Assembly (NCBI GenBank): GCA_020161365.1
Contig: JAIUNU010000008.1
Span: 124,001-188,000 of the forward strand
DNA: 64,000 nt
Direction of reading: 5' to 3'
DNA from: Pseudomonadota bacterium
GTDB taxonomy: Bacteria > Pseudomonadota > Alphaproteobacteria > Caulobacterales > Caulobacteraceae
Made by a program: the position numbers and the translations under genes. The notes beneath the pieces were generated by a model that saw nothing but the letters and a program-made list of their open reading frames with translations, searched no databases and was not told the DNA's origin. Position 1 is the first letter of the stretch; each line of letters opens with the position of its first letter. Below, in pieces: positions 1 to 10,395 of the stretch.

Positions 1-2
1 GG

Positions 3-1277
3 CTGAAGGCCGAGGGCTATCGCGTCGAGGCGCCAACCATTCGCTCGGCCGTGCGGACGGTCGACGGCCCGCGCGCGGGCCTGGCGGGCCTGACCCTGGC
101 CGACTACGTCGCCGAGATGAGCGCCCTGGCCCAGACCCTGGCCAAGGAGACGGGCAAGAAGCCCCTCGTCTTCGGCCATTCGATGGGCGGCCTCATCGCT
201 CAGAAGATCGCGGAGGCCGGCCACGCCTCGGCGCTGGTCCTGTTCGCTCCCGCCTCGCCGGCGGACGCGCGCGGCAAGCCGAAGCTCTCACCTGTCTTCA
301 CCTTCCTCAACATGGCCCTGCAGCCCAAGCCCGAGACCAAGGCGGGCAAGATGTGGAAGCCGGGCTTCAAGTTTGGCGTGATGAACGCGGTGCCGGCCAG
401 CCGACATGACGCGCTCTACGCCACCATGGTGCATGACAGCGGTCAGGTGCTGGCCGATCTGGCATGGCCGGACAAGGATCCCAACAAGGCCGCGCACGTT
501 GACGCCGCTAAGGTGACGGTTCCGATCCTCGTGCTGGCAGGAGCGCTGGACCGCACCACGCCGCTGGACGACGTGCAGCGGATCGGCCGCAAATACGCCA
601 GCGCCGATATCAAGATCTATCCCAACAACGCCCACTATCTCATAGACGAGCCGAACACGATGAAGATCCTCGATGACGTGATCGCCTGGCTGCGGGGCAA
701 GAACCAGACGCCTGCCGCACCGGCCGCACCGGCTCCCAAGGCCGCCCCCGAACCGGCCCCTGAACCGGCCAAGACGCCCGAGCCGGCGCCTGTTGAGGTC
801 GCCGCCCCGCCGCCCGAGCCCGTAAAGGCCGCTGAGCCGGCCCCCGCCCCGAAGAAAACCGCAGCGCCGAAGGCTGCGGCCAAGCCGAAGGCCGAAGCCA
901 AGCCCAAGGCCCCAGCCAAGGCTCCCGCCGCCAAGACGGCCGCGCCGAAAGCCAAGGCGGCGCCGGCCGCCGAGCCCGCCGCCAAGGCTCCGACCAAGGC
1001 CAAAGCGCCGGCGAAGGCTCCCGCCAAGGCCCCGTCCAAGCCCGCCGCCGCCGCAAAGCCCAAGCCCGAAGCCAAGCCGAAGGCGGCGGCCAAGCCTGCA
1101 GTCGAAAAGACGCCGGCGGCGAAGAAGGCCGCCACTCCCAAGGCGGCGGCCCCGAAACCGGCGGTCAAGGCTGCGGCCAAGGCCGCTCCGGCCGCCAAGC
1201 CCCCCGCCGCGCCGAAGGCCGCCAAGGCGCCTGCGACAAAGGCGCCGGCCAAATCCTCGCCCAAGGCCAAGAAGTAA
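3..1277 (+). CDS. Alpha/beta hydrolase with long Ala/Lys/Pro-rich C-terminal tail (5' end cut by window)
   Basis: The reading frame is open from the first complete codon, so the N-terminus lies outside the window; 424 residues are visible. A nucleophile elbow GHSMGG, a later acid-loop region (LAGALDRTTP) and a terminal histidine in NNAHYLIDEP give the Ser-Asp-His order of alpha/beta hydrolases. The fold ends near the segment IAWLRGKNQ. It is followed by about 190 residues made almost only of Ala, Lys and Pro, resembling histone-H1-like tails. The substrate cannot be told. A second hydrolase follows about 50 bases downstream on the same strand, so the two are probably tandem paralogues. The tail may bind nucleic acid or another polyanion, but that is inference. 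Confidence 0.85.
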   Translation: MKAEGYRVEAPTIRSAVRTVDGPRAGLAGLTLADYVAEMSALAQTLAKETGKKPLVFGHSMGGLIAQKIAEAGHASALVLFAPASPADARGKPKLSPVFTFLNMALQPKPETKAGKMWKPGFKFGVMNAVPASRHDALYATMVHDSGQVLADLAWPDKDPNKAAHVDAAKVTVPILVLAGALDRTTPLDDVQRIGRKYASADIKIYPNNAHYLIDEPNTMKILDDVIAWLRGKNQTPAAPAAPAPKAAPEPAPEPAKTPEPAPVEVAAPPPEPVKAAEPAPAPKKTAAPKAAAKPKAEAKPKAPAKAPAAKTAAPKAKAAPAAEPAAKAPTKAKAPAKAPAKAPSKPAAAAKPKPEAKPKAAAKPAVEKTPAAKKAATPKAAAPKPAVKAAAKAAPAAKPPAAPKAAKAPATKAPAKSSPKAKK

Positions 1278-1287
1278 GTGTAGGCTG

Positions 1288-1319
1288 ACCCCGCCGGCAG
1301 TGTCGTCGGCGGGGGTTTA
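1288..1319 (+). terminator. Intrinsic terminator after the first hydrolase
   Basis: ACCCCGCCG pairs with CGGCGGGGGT (one extra G) across a short loop and is followed by TTTAG. It lies just after the stop of the first hydrolase and just ahead of the second. The U-tract is short, so termination may be partial. Confidence 0.45.
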
Positions 1320-1328
1320 GGGGCGTTC

Positions 1329-2078
1329 ATGCGCGCACCGGTGATCATGGTCCACGGCGCCTTCTGCGGCGGATGGACGTTCGATGGGTTCCGCGCGCCG
1401 TTCGAGGCGGCGGGACATCGCGTGTTGACGCCCGACCTGATCGGCCACGACGGGGCCAGCAGCGCCGCCGGCGTCTCGATGTCGGACTATGCGCGCCAGA
1501 TCAGCCGGCTCATCGAGACCTGCGAAGCCCCGCCGATCCTGATCGGTCACTCGATGGGCGGCCTGGTCGCCCAGATGGCGGCGGCGCGCGCGCCGGTGTC
1601 CAAGCTGATCCTTCTGGCGCCGTCCGCGCCGTGGGGTGTCTCCGGCGCCAGCCTGGAAGAGGCCGTCTCGGCGGTCAGCCTCTACGCCCTGGGCCCGTAC
1701 TGGATGCAGGCCATCGCGCCGGACTACGGCGTGGTGCGCCGCTACAGCGTCGACCGACTGGAGCGCGCCGACCGCAAGGCGATCTTCGCACGGATGACGG
1801 CCGAGAGCGGCCGCGCGCTGTGGGAGACGCTGAACTGGTGGCTGGACCCATTCATGACCACCAATGTCCGCGCGCCCGCCTGTCCGGTGCTGGCCATCGC
1901 AGGGGGCAAGGATGTGATCCACCCGCCGGCCACGGTCCGCCAGACGGCCGCGCGCCTGGGCGGCCAGGTCGAGGTCTTCGCCGAAATGAGCCACTGGCTG
2001 CCGGGCGAACCGGGCTGGGAGGCGGTGGCGGCGCGGTGTCTCGACTTCATCGCCGCCGAAGGGCGCGCGGCCGCCTGA
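1329..2078 (+). CDS. Alpha/beta hydrolase
   Basis: This 249-residue protein is a compact alpha/beta hydrolase. It opens with the oxyanion-loop motif VHGAFCGGW, has the nucleophile elbow GHSMGG near residue 77, an acid region in AGGKDVIHPP, and the catalytic histidine in EMSHWLPGE. There is no signal peptide, so it should be cytoplasmic. The ATG has an AGGGGCG ribosome-binding site five bases upstream. It resembles the core of the preceding hydrolase but lacks the Ala/Lys/Pro tail, which suggests a tandem duplication. The family contains esterases, lipases and ester-forming enzymes, and nothing here fixes the substrate. Confidence 0.85.
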   Translation: MRAPVIMVHGAFCGGWTFDGFRAPFEAAGHRVLTPDLIGHDGASSAAGVSMSDYARQISRLIETCEAPPILIGHSMGGLVAQMAAARAPVSKLILLAPSAPWGVSGASLEEAVSAVSLYALGPYWMQAIAPDYGVVRRYSVDRLERADRKAIFARMTAESGRALWETLNWWLDPFMTTNVRAPACPVLAIAGGKDVIHPPATVRQTAARLGGQVEVFAEMSHWLPGEPGWEAVAARCLDFIAAEGRAAA

Positions 2079-2099
2079 CCTTAGAGGCCTACTAGCGAC

Positions 2100-2420
2100 C
2101 TACTGTGGGCTGAACAGTTTCAGCCCGAGGATCCCGGCCACGATCAGCCCAAAACAGACCAGCCGGGCGGCGGTAGCCGGCTCCTTGAACACCACGATCC
2201 CGACGATGGCCGTGCCGACGGCCCCGATGCCGGTCCACACCGCATAGGCGGTGCCGAGCGGCAGGCTCTTCACCGCCCAGCCCAGAAGCCCCATCGACAG
2301 CACCAGACTGATCGCCGTCAGCACGATCGGGATCGGTCGCGTGAAGCCTTCGGTGAACTTCAGGCCCACGGCCCAGCCCACTTCGAAAAGGCCGGCGATG
2401 AAGAGAATGATCCAGGCCAC
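2100..2420 (-). CDS. sugE: SMR-family guanidinium exporter SugE/Gdx
   Basis: A 106-residue, four-helix small multidrug resistance protein. The N-terminal segment has the membrane-embedded glutamate ([12 protein letters not shown]), followed by [15 protein letters not shown] in helix 3. The WAVGLK and [12 protein letters not shown] motifs match the SugE/Gdx branch, which exports guanidinium with proton antiport, rather than the polyaromatic-cation EmrE branch. The start is GTG, with AGAAAGGG six bases upstream. The leader contains two tandem hairpins with ACGA loops, the hallmark of the guanidine-II riboswitch. That supports the guanidinium assignment independently of the protein. The protein works as an antiparallel dimer in the inner membrane. 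Confidence 0.9.
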   Translation of the reverse strand: MAWIILFIAGLFEVGWAVGLKFTEGFTRPIPIVLTAISLVLSMGLLGWAVKSLPLGTAYAVWTGIGAVGTAIVGIVVFKEPATAARLVCFGLIVAGILGLKLFSPQ

Positions 2421-2433
2421 GACGAGCCCTTTC

Positions 2434-2499
2434 TGTCCAAAAAGGCGGGGTCGTCCCCGGACAAAGCAAAAAGGCGCGGGGTCGTCCCCGCGCCTTTTC
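2434..2499 (-). promoter_or_regulatory. Guanidine-II (mini-ykkC) riboswitch candidate upstream of sugE
   Basis: Read on the minus strand there are two tandem hairpins. P1 (2469-2498) has a GGCGCGGGG stem arm, loop ACGA and the complementary arm. P2 (2446-2459) is CGGGG-ACGA-CCCCG. They are separated by a short U-rich linker, and P2 ends about 25 bases before the GTG of sugE, next to its ribosome-binding site. Two hairpins with identical ACGR loops directly before an SMR exporter are the defining pattern of mini-ykkC. P1 also has a U-run after it and may double as the terminator of the upstream secreted-protein gene. Confidence 0.75.
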
Positions 2500-2534
2500 T
2501 AGATAGGTCCGCCCTAGAGGGGCGGCAACCGGCC

Positions 2535-3233
2535 TTAGCGGCTGGTCGTGCTGTACAGGATTTGAGCCCGTTCGAAGTTCTTGCCGACCGAGGTCTCGTC
2601 CAGCTTCTTCAGGCGCATATAGACCAGACCCGCGCGGCCGCCGGCCCAGGCGTCGTCCCACGACACGGTGAAGCGGCGATAGTCGCTGCCGACGGTCTGG
2701 TCATTGCGGATCAGGCGCAGCTGCGGGCTGTTTTCCCAGGTGGCCCAATCGTGCAGGCCGTTGGCCAGCTCTTGAGCCTGCTCGGGGGCCTGCGAATAGT
2801 CGATGGTGACGGTGCAGACGTTCTTGTTCGAGCCCGGGTTATCCAGGGTGATGTTGAACGGCTTGTCGAGCGCCAGGACCCACTGTTCCTTCTTCTTCTT
2901 GAAGCCGTAGTCTTTGACCAGCTGCGCGAAATCGCCGCCGGCGACCTGCGGCTTGCAGATGCGGTCCAGCACGTCGAGGAGGCGGACGGTGAAGGCGTCG
3001 GTGGTGCGCGGACCGCGCACGGGGGCGACGTAGGCGTCGGCGGCGGGCGCGGCTTGGGCGGCCGGAGCGGCGACGGCAGGAGCGGCTTGGTCAGCCGGCG
3101 CAGCGGGTGCGGCTTGATCCGCCGGGGCCGGCGTAGCGGCTGGGGTGGACGCAGGAGCAGTGGTTTGCTCTTGAGCGAAGGCGGAGGTCGAGACCGCGCC
3201 GAGGGCGATCAGGCTGACGAGCGCAAGGCGCAT
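2535..3233 (-). CDS. Secreted/periplasmic protein with Ala/Pro-rich linker, function unknown
   Basis: I take the start at the ATG giving MRLALVSLIALGAVSTSAFAQ, a clean Sec signal peptide cleaved after AFA. The frame extends further upstream, but that part lacks sense as protein. The 232-residue product has an Ala/Pro/Gln-rich low-complexity segment (about residues 22-75), then a folded domain of about 155 residues with two cysteines (RICKPQ and NVCTVT) that could form a disulfide. I do not recognise the family; similar proteins occur as hypothetical periplasmic proteins in Caulobacterales. The gene is followed by the hairpins ahead of sugE. Confidence 0.75.
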   Translation of the reverse strand: MRLALVSLIALGAVSTSAFAQEQTTAPASTPAATPAPADQAAPAAPADQAAPAVAAPAAQAAPAADAYVAPVRGPRTTDAFTVRLLDVLDRICKPQVAGGDFAQLVKDYGFKKKKEQWVLALDKPFNITLDNPGSNKNVCTVTIDYSQAPEQAQELANGLHDWATWENSPQLRLIRNDQTVGSDYRRFTVSWDDAWAGGRAGLVYMRLKKLDETSVGKNFERAQILYSTTSR

Positions 3234-3380
3234 AGGCAAGGTATCCCCAACAAGACGAGAGGTCGGCATTAAAACCGACGGACGGTCCCTCGCAACCCTT
3301 ATGGGCACGGATTAAGACCAAGATTGGGCCACAGGTGTAATTTTATCTCCCGCGGCGCGATGGAAGGTCGCCTTCGACGC

Positions 3381-3413
3381 GAAAACGCCCCCGGTCCGGG
3401 GGGACCGAGGGCG
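3381..3413 (-). terminator. Terminator of the ATP synthase operon
   Basis: On the minus strand, CGCCC-(one mismatch)-CGGTCC pairs with its complement around a four-base loop, followed by TTTTC. It lies about 30 bases after the atpC stop codon. Confidence 0.75.
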
Positions 3414-3445
3414 CTTCAGGATCGTCTCGATACGGCCGAGTCGGA

Positions 3446-3706
3446 TCAGGCCGCTTCGACGGCGTGCTCCGCCAGGATCGTCAGGCCGTCCGGCCCAACG
3501 TCGGCGAAGCCGCCCTGGATATCGAACACCTTGGTGGTCGCGCCGTCCTTCACGGTCACCTTGCCTTCACGCAGGGTGGTCATGAACGGCGCATGGTTGG
3601 CCAGCACGCCGAAGTCGCCTTCGGCGCCCGGAGCCTGGACCATGTCCACCTCGCCCGAGAACAGTTCGCGCTCGGGGGCGACCAGAGAGAAGTGCAGCTT
3701 GGCCAT
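3446..3706 (-). CDS. atpC: ATP synthase F1 epsilon subunit
   Basis: This 86-residue protein has the N-terminal beta-sandwich of epsilon (LHFSLVAPERELFSGEVDMVQAPGAEGDFGVL, then NHAPFMTTLREG). It stops where the C-terminal helical hairpin of the 130-140 residue enterobacterial epsilon would begin. Short epsilons are common in alphaproteobacteria, in which other inhibitors such as the zeta protein restrain ATP hydrolysis. Epsilon belongs to the central rotor stalk with gamma. Its ATG overlaps the stop of the upstream zinc-ribbon gene (ATGA), which implies translational coupling. Confidence 0.95.
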   Translation of the reverse strand: MAKLHFSLVAPERELFSGEVDMVQAPGAEGDFGVLANHAPFMTTLREGKVTVKDGATTKVFDIQGGFADVGPDGLTILAEHAVEAA

Positions 3707-3956
3707 CAGTTGAACGTCTCCTCGACGCCGCCCAGGGCGGCCTCGATGTCTTCATCGGTCTGGATCTCGGTTCCGCAGAACGGGCAGAAGCGGATCGTCG
3801 CCAGCACAACGCCGGTTTCGCCCTCTTCTTCCCGCTCGCCGAGATTCAGCAGGATCAGGCCGCTGTCATGCTCGATCAAGCCGGCGTTGGCGTCCGGAGA
3901 CACCGCTTCGGCCAGCTCGTCGCAGCAGAAATTGGCCAGGTCCGTCTCTTCGGTCA

Positions 3957-3957
<1 letters not shown>
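3706..3957 (-). CDS. Small zinc-ribbon protein embedded between atpD and atpC
   Basis: This 83-residue acidic protein has a CPFCG knuckle near residue 58 and an earlier Cys pair (NFCCDEL) near residues 10-12. Together these could bind one zinc ion or a cluster. The middle segment (GLILLNLGE, then VVLATIRFCPFCG) looks like beta strands. Its start overlaps the atpD stop (TAATG), and its stop overlaps the atpC start (ATGA), so all three genes are translationally coupled. It is not a known F1 or Fo subunit, and I assign no function. The position points to a role tied to ATP synthase, or to use as a spacer setting the beta to epsilon ratio. Confidence 0.85.
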
Positions 3958-5606
<1,649 letters not shown>

Positions 5607-5624
5607 TTATGTCGTTAGGCTGGA

Positions 5625-6500
5625 TCAGACGGCTTCGGCGCCGGAGATGATCTCGATCAGCTCCTTGGTGATCTGGGCCTGGCGGGAACGGTTGTACTCG
5701 AGGGTGTAGCGCTTGATCATGTCGCCGGCGTTGCGCGTGGCGTTGTCCATGGCGGTCATCTGGCTGGCGTAGAAGCCGGCCATGTTGTCCAGCAGGGCTG
5801 ACAGGATCTGGACCGTCAGGTTGCGCGGCAGCAGAGTCTCGAGAATGGCCTCTTCCGAAGGCTCGTACTCGTAGACGGCGGCCGGACCGGAAGCCGCTTC
5901 CGCGCCCTCGACCACGGCCGGGATCAGCTGCAGGCCCGTCGGGATCTGCTGCACCACCGACTTGAAGCGGCTGTAGAACAGGGTGACCACGTCGGTCTCC
6001 CCCGCCTCATACTCGCGGGTGATCAGGTCGGCGATCGGCTGGGCCACGGCCAGCGTCAGCTGGCGGTAGGACGACAGGTCGAACGTCTCGACGACGCGAC
6101 CGGCGTAAGGCTTGGCCAGCTGGGCCGTCACCTTCTTGCCGACGCAGATCACGCGGACGGTCTTGCCCTGGGCGATCAGCCCGTCGATGTGGGCGCGCGC
6201 GGCGCGAACGATCGACGAGGTGAAGCCGCCCGCCAGGCCGCGATCGGCCGCAGCGACGACCACCAGGTGGCGATCGTCACGGCCGGTGCCGGCCAGGAGC
6301 TTCGGGGCGCCGTCGCCGGACACGCCGGCGGCGAGGTTGGCGATGACGCTGGCCAGACGCCGGGCGTAAGGACGAGCGGCTTCCGCCGCGTCCTGGCTCC
6401 GGCGCAGCTTGGCCGCCGCCACCATCTGCATCGCTTTCGTGATCTTTTGCGTCGCTTTGACGCTCGAGATCCGATTGCGCATTTCCTTCAAGCTGGCCAT
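5625..6500 (-). CDS. atpG: ATP synthase F1 gamma subunit
   Basis: This 291-residue protein has the conserved gamma termini: [34 protein letters not shown] at the start and the C-terminal helix with [15 protein letters not shown] and [19 protein letters not shown]. These two helices form the coiled-coil shaft that rotates within the alpha3beta3 ring. Length and motifs are normal. It lies between atpA and atpD with short spacers, in the usual operon order. Confidence 0.96.
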   Translation of the reverse strand: MASLKEMRNRISSVKATQKITKAMQMVAAAKLRRSQDAAEAARPYARRLASVIANLAAGVSGDGAPKLLAGTGRDDRHLVVVAAADRGLAGGFTSSIVRAARAHIDGLIAQGKTVRVICVGKKVTAQLAKPYAGRVVETFDLSSYRQLTLAVAQPIADLITREYEAGETDVVTLFYSRFKSVVQQIPTGLQLIPAVVEGAEAASGPAAVYEYEPSEEAILETLLPRNLTVQILSALLDNMAGFYASQMTAMDNATRNAGDMIKRYTLEYNRSRQAQITKELIEIISGAEAV

Positions 6501-6534
6501 TCGGCGCTACTCTCTCCGAGCGGTTCCGAGGGGC

Positions 6535-8097
<1,563 letters not shown>

Positions 8098-8116
8098 TTA
8101 CGGCGCGCTTATACGC

Positions 8117-8671
8117 TCAGGCGCGCTTCAGGGCGAATTTCAGGGAATCGAGCTTCGAACGGAGCGAAGCGTCGAAGAGACGCGAACCAACGCGCACCTT
8201 CAGGCCGCCCAACAGGGACGGATCGACGCGCGTGGAAACTTCGGGGGTCTTGCCCAGGGCCTCGGCCAGGGCCGCTTGCACGCCCTTTAGCTGGGCGGGC
8301 GACAGGGCGGCGGCCGAGACGACTTCCGCCGTCACCACGCCGCGATGCTTGGCCGACAGCTCGACGAAGGCCGAGATGGCGCCCAGGAGGTCGCGGGTGC
8401 GGCCGTTGGCGGCCACTAGGCCCAGGAACTTCGTGGTCAACATGTCGAAGCGGGCCTTCACGGCCACGGCGACGAGGCCCTTGCCCTTGTCCTCGGCCGA
8501 GAAGGCCGGGCTGTCGATCAGGCGGCGCAGGTCGGCGCTGTCGGCGATCATCGCCTTCAGGCTCTTAAGGTCGGCCTCGACCTTGGCCAGATTGCCGTTC
8601 TCGATCGTCAGTTCGAAGAGGGACTGCGCATAGCGCTGACCCGCATCCGTCGCCTTGGTTTCGTCCGCCAC
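8117..8671 (-). CDS. atpH: ATP synthase delta (OSCP) subunit
   Basis: I place the start at GTG (8671), giving 184 residues beginning near [28 protein letters not shown] site lies about seven bases upstream. An in-frame TTG 39 bases further out has no such site. The conserved N-terminal helix ([14 protein letters not shown]) and the C-terminal segment ([30 protein letters not shown]) are those of delta/OSCP, which ties the F1 head to the Fo peripheral stalk. It is the first gene of the F1 operon, and the 190 bases upstream should hold the operon promoter. Confidence 0.94.
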   Translation of the reverse strand: MADETKATDAGQRYAQSLFELTIENGNLAKVEADLKSLKAMIADSADLRRLIDSPAFSAEDKGKGLVAVAVKARFDMLTTKFLGLVAANGRTRDLLGAISAFVELSAKHRGVVTAEVVSAAALSPAQLKGVQAALAEALGKTPEVSTRVDPSLLGGLKVRVGSRLFDASLRSKLDSLKFALKRA

Positions 8672-8863
8672 TTGGTATCCGCCCGGTGCGTTGCAAATCG
8701 CCGCCGACAAGAAGTTTAACCCTCATCGCGACTTAAAGGCTTGAACGCGCTTGAAAAAAGCACATGGACGGTCGGCGCTGCCGCGCCGTCCCGTCCGAAG
8801 CCGCGCGCCTGATAACACGGGCCTTTCGCAGTCGCAACCAACGGGGCGCAACCGAGCGCTCGC

Positions 8864-9103
8864 TCAGACCTCGGAGCGACGGAATATCGCCGAACCAGAA
8901 GCCGCCAGCCCGCCGTCGGCGCGGCGCAGCTCCGCCTGTGCGAAGATAAGGCTGCGGGTGGCGCGCTCGATCCAGGCCTTGGCGTCAAGCTCGCCCGCGA
9001 CGTCGACTGCGCCATAGTCCACGGTCATCGAGGTCAGCGACGCGCCCTCGCCTGCGGCCTTGTGCAGAACGGATTCCAGTTGGGCGGCGAGACTCTTGTC
9101 CAT
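8864..9103 (-). CDS. Small conserved-looking hypothetical protein
   Basis: The 79-residue frame starts at an ATG (9103) in preference to an in-frame TTG three codons upstream. It is soluble, without signal or membrane segment. The pattern VDYGAVDVAGELDAKAWIERATRSLIFAQAEL, then GGLAASGSAIFRR, resembles the strand-helix-strand end of hotdog-fold thioesterases, but it is too short for a whole domain. Codon use matches neighbouring genes. It lies upstream of atpH on the same strand, separated by about 190 bases. Function unknown. Confidence 0.55.
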   Translation of the reverse strand: MDKSLAAQLESVLHKAAGEGASLTSMTVDYGAVDVAGELDAKAWIERATRSLIFAQAELRRADGGLAASGSAIFRRSEV

Positions 9104-9126
9104 GGGCTTCAACTAGTCCTGTGGCC

Positions 9127-9161
9127 GAAAAAGAAAAGAGGCGGCGGAACGATCCGCCGCC
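9127..9161 (-). terminator. Intrinsic terminator of the small secreted protein gene
   Basis: On the minus strand, a perfect 9-bp stem (GGCGGCGGA with its complement) around a 4-base loop is followed by TCTTTTCTTTTT. It lies about 95 bases after the stop of the gene at 9257-9592. Confidence 0.85.
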
Positions 9162-9256
9162 CCGTCAAGGCGAATGCTCGAGGAAACAGCCAGACCGGGC
9201 CGGAGAAACGGCGGCCCGCAACGCGTCTGGGTACTAGGGTAAAGCGATAGGTGTTC

Positions 9257-9592
9257 TTACTTAGCCGCGACCTTGGCCGAGGCGTTACAGCGGGCCAGGT
9301 CTTCGGCGTCCAGCGACTTGCTGTCGCCGCCGAAGGCCGAGACGCGACCCACTTCCTTGGCGAGCGCCTTGCAGGCGGCCGCGGTGAGGGCCCGGGACGG
9401 CGCCTGGGCCGAAACGCACTCGGCGCCTTCGCAGACGAAGACAGCGCCGCCGGCGACGACCTTGGTCTTGGCCGCAACCGGCGCGTCCAGCGCAGCGGCG
9501 ATGCGTCCATCGGCCAGGGCGCTACCCGCGAGGGGGCCGGCGAGCATGGAAACAGACAGGGCGGCGACAGCCGCCAGCGAACGGAGCTTCAT
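9257..9592 (-). CDS. Small secreted protein of the type annotated 'CC_3452 family' in Caulobacter
   Basis: Starting at ATG 9592, with GGAGGG eight bases upstream, the 111-residue product opens with a signal peptide (MKLRSLAAVAALSVSMLAG, ending in GSALA). The mature part is Ala-rich. It has three cysteines in the pattern VCEGAEC, then a long gap, then ACKALAKEV, and a last one in ARCNASAKVA. Two periplasmic disulfides are therefore likely. The family name is recalled from Caulobacter annotation and not checked. Its promoter region contains the unusual overlapping hairpins at 9744-9773. Confidence 0.75.
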   Translation of the reverse strand: MKLRSLAAVAALSVSMLAGPLAGSALADGRIAAALDAPVAAKTKVVAGGAVFVCEGAECVSAQAPSRALTAAACKALAKEVGRVSAFGGDSKSLDAEDLARCNASAKVAAK

Positions 9593-9743
9593 CAGAAAGC
9601 CCTCCGGCTTTGGGGAAGTTGCGGTCAGATCGAGGATCGGTGAAAAACGCAGGTACTGGCCGCCCGACCCCGGGGATGACGGCGCCGGTATCCCCACCGG
9701 TGCTTCGGGTCCGAACTAAGCATCGCTTAGATATCAGTGATAA

Positions 9744-9773
9744 GAAATTGCGCAAGCGCAATTTCGCTTGCGC
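9744..9773. repeat. Overlapping, mutually exclusive inverted repeats
   Basis: GAAATTGCG (9744-9752) pairs with CGCAATTTC (9757-9765). GCGCAAGCG (9750-9758) pairs perfectly with CGCTTGCGC (9765-9773). The two 9-bp stems share bases, so only one can form at a time. They lie between a membrane-protein gene stop (9839) and a secreted-protein start (9592), both minus strand. Confidence 0.6.
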
Positions 9774-9838
9774 CTCGCATTTTCGAAAAACGCATATTTC
9801 TCGTCGAAAACGGCGCAGCTCGCCGGCGATGGCGAGCG

Positions 9839-10264
9839 CTACAGCCCCAGGATCTGGTCGATCCGGCTCTCGGCCTGGGCGTGGATGGCGCGGTCCTCGA
9901 CCATGCCCTTGGCGCGGGCGTAGCGCCCGTCCTTGCCGGCCCGACGCTGGATGCCGTCGGCGGTCACGACAGGGCCCGGACCGGAAGGATCGGTGAAGGC
10001 GCTCATCAACGCGGCCATGAACGCGCCGATGAACGCGGCGGCTATGGGCCCGATCGCGCCAACCCAGCCCTCGCCGAAAATGGCTTGCAGGCGGTCGATC
10101 AGCAGCTCGCGGTTCGGCTGCTTCTCCATCACCCCGATCATCCAGAGCACAGCGCCCTCGACGATCGCGGCCAGCAGCACCGGCAGGATCACGCCCAGGA
10201 CGCGCGGCCGGACGAACAGTCCGAGCGCGGCGCCAAGGATCGCGAAGGCGGCCATGGTGATCAT
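9839..10264 (-). CDS. Small integral membrane protein, function unknown
   Basis: This 141-residue protein has hydrophobic segments at about residues 3-17, 22-44 and 68-92 (AAFAILGAALGLFV, GVILPVLLAAIVEGAVLWMIGVM and GAIGPIAAAFIGAFMAALMSAF), then a charged cytoplasmic tail rich in Arg, Lys and Asp. I recognise no family. A nearby internal ATG at codon 4 could also be the start. It is transcribed away from the acyl-CoA dehydrogenase gene, with about 130 bases of shared upstream region. Confidence 0.65.
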   Translation of the reverse strand: MITMAAFAILGAALGLFVRPRVLGVILPVLLAAIVEGAVLWMIGVMEKQPNRELLIDRLQAIFGEGWVGAIGPIAAAFIGAFMAALMSAFTDPSGPGPVVTADGIQRRAGKDGRYARAKGMVEDRAIHAQAESRIDQILGL

Positions 10265-10395
10265 GCGACCAGTATAAGGTCACGCTGGTCAAGGAGCCGT
10301 TAAAGCCCGTTCCGCAGGGGCACGATTGGCCGCAGCGGCCGCCCGCGCTTTAGTCTCGAAATTAAAGAGAACAATGCGCGCAGGGAGGCTTGACC

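Noticed and set aside
635..1348. Long minus-strand frame opposite the Ala/Lys/Pro tail
   Set aside because: It is the reverse of a repetitive GC-rich coding stretch, giving Ala/Gly runs without a domain.
9140..9161. Second possible ACGA-loop hairpin that could suggest another guanidine-II element
   Set aside because: The loop reads ACGA on the plus strand only. On the transcribed strand it is TCGT and is followed by a long U-run, so it is a terminator.
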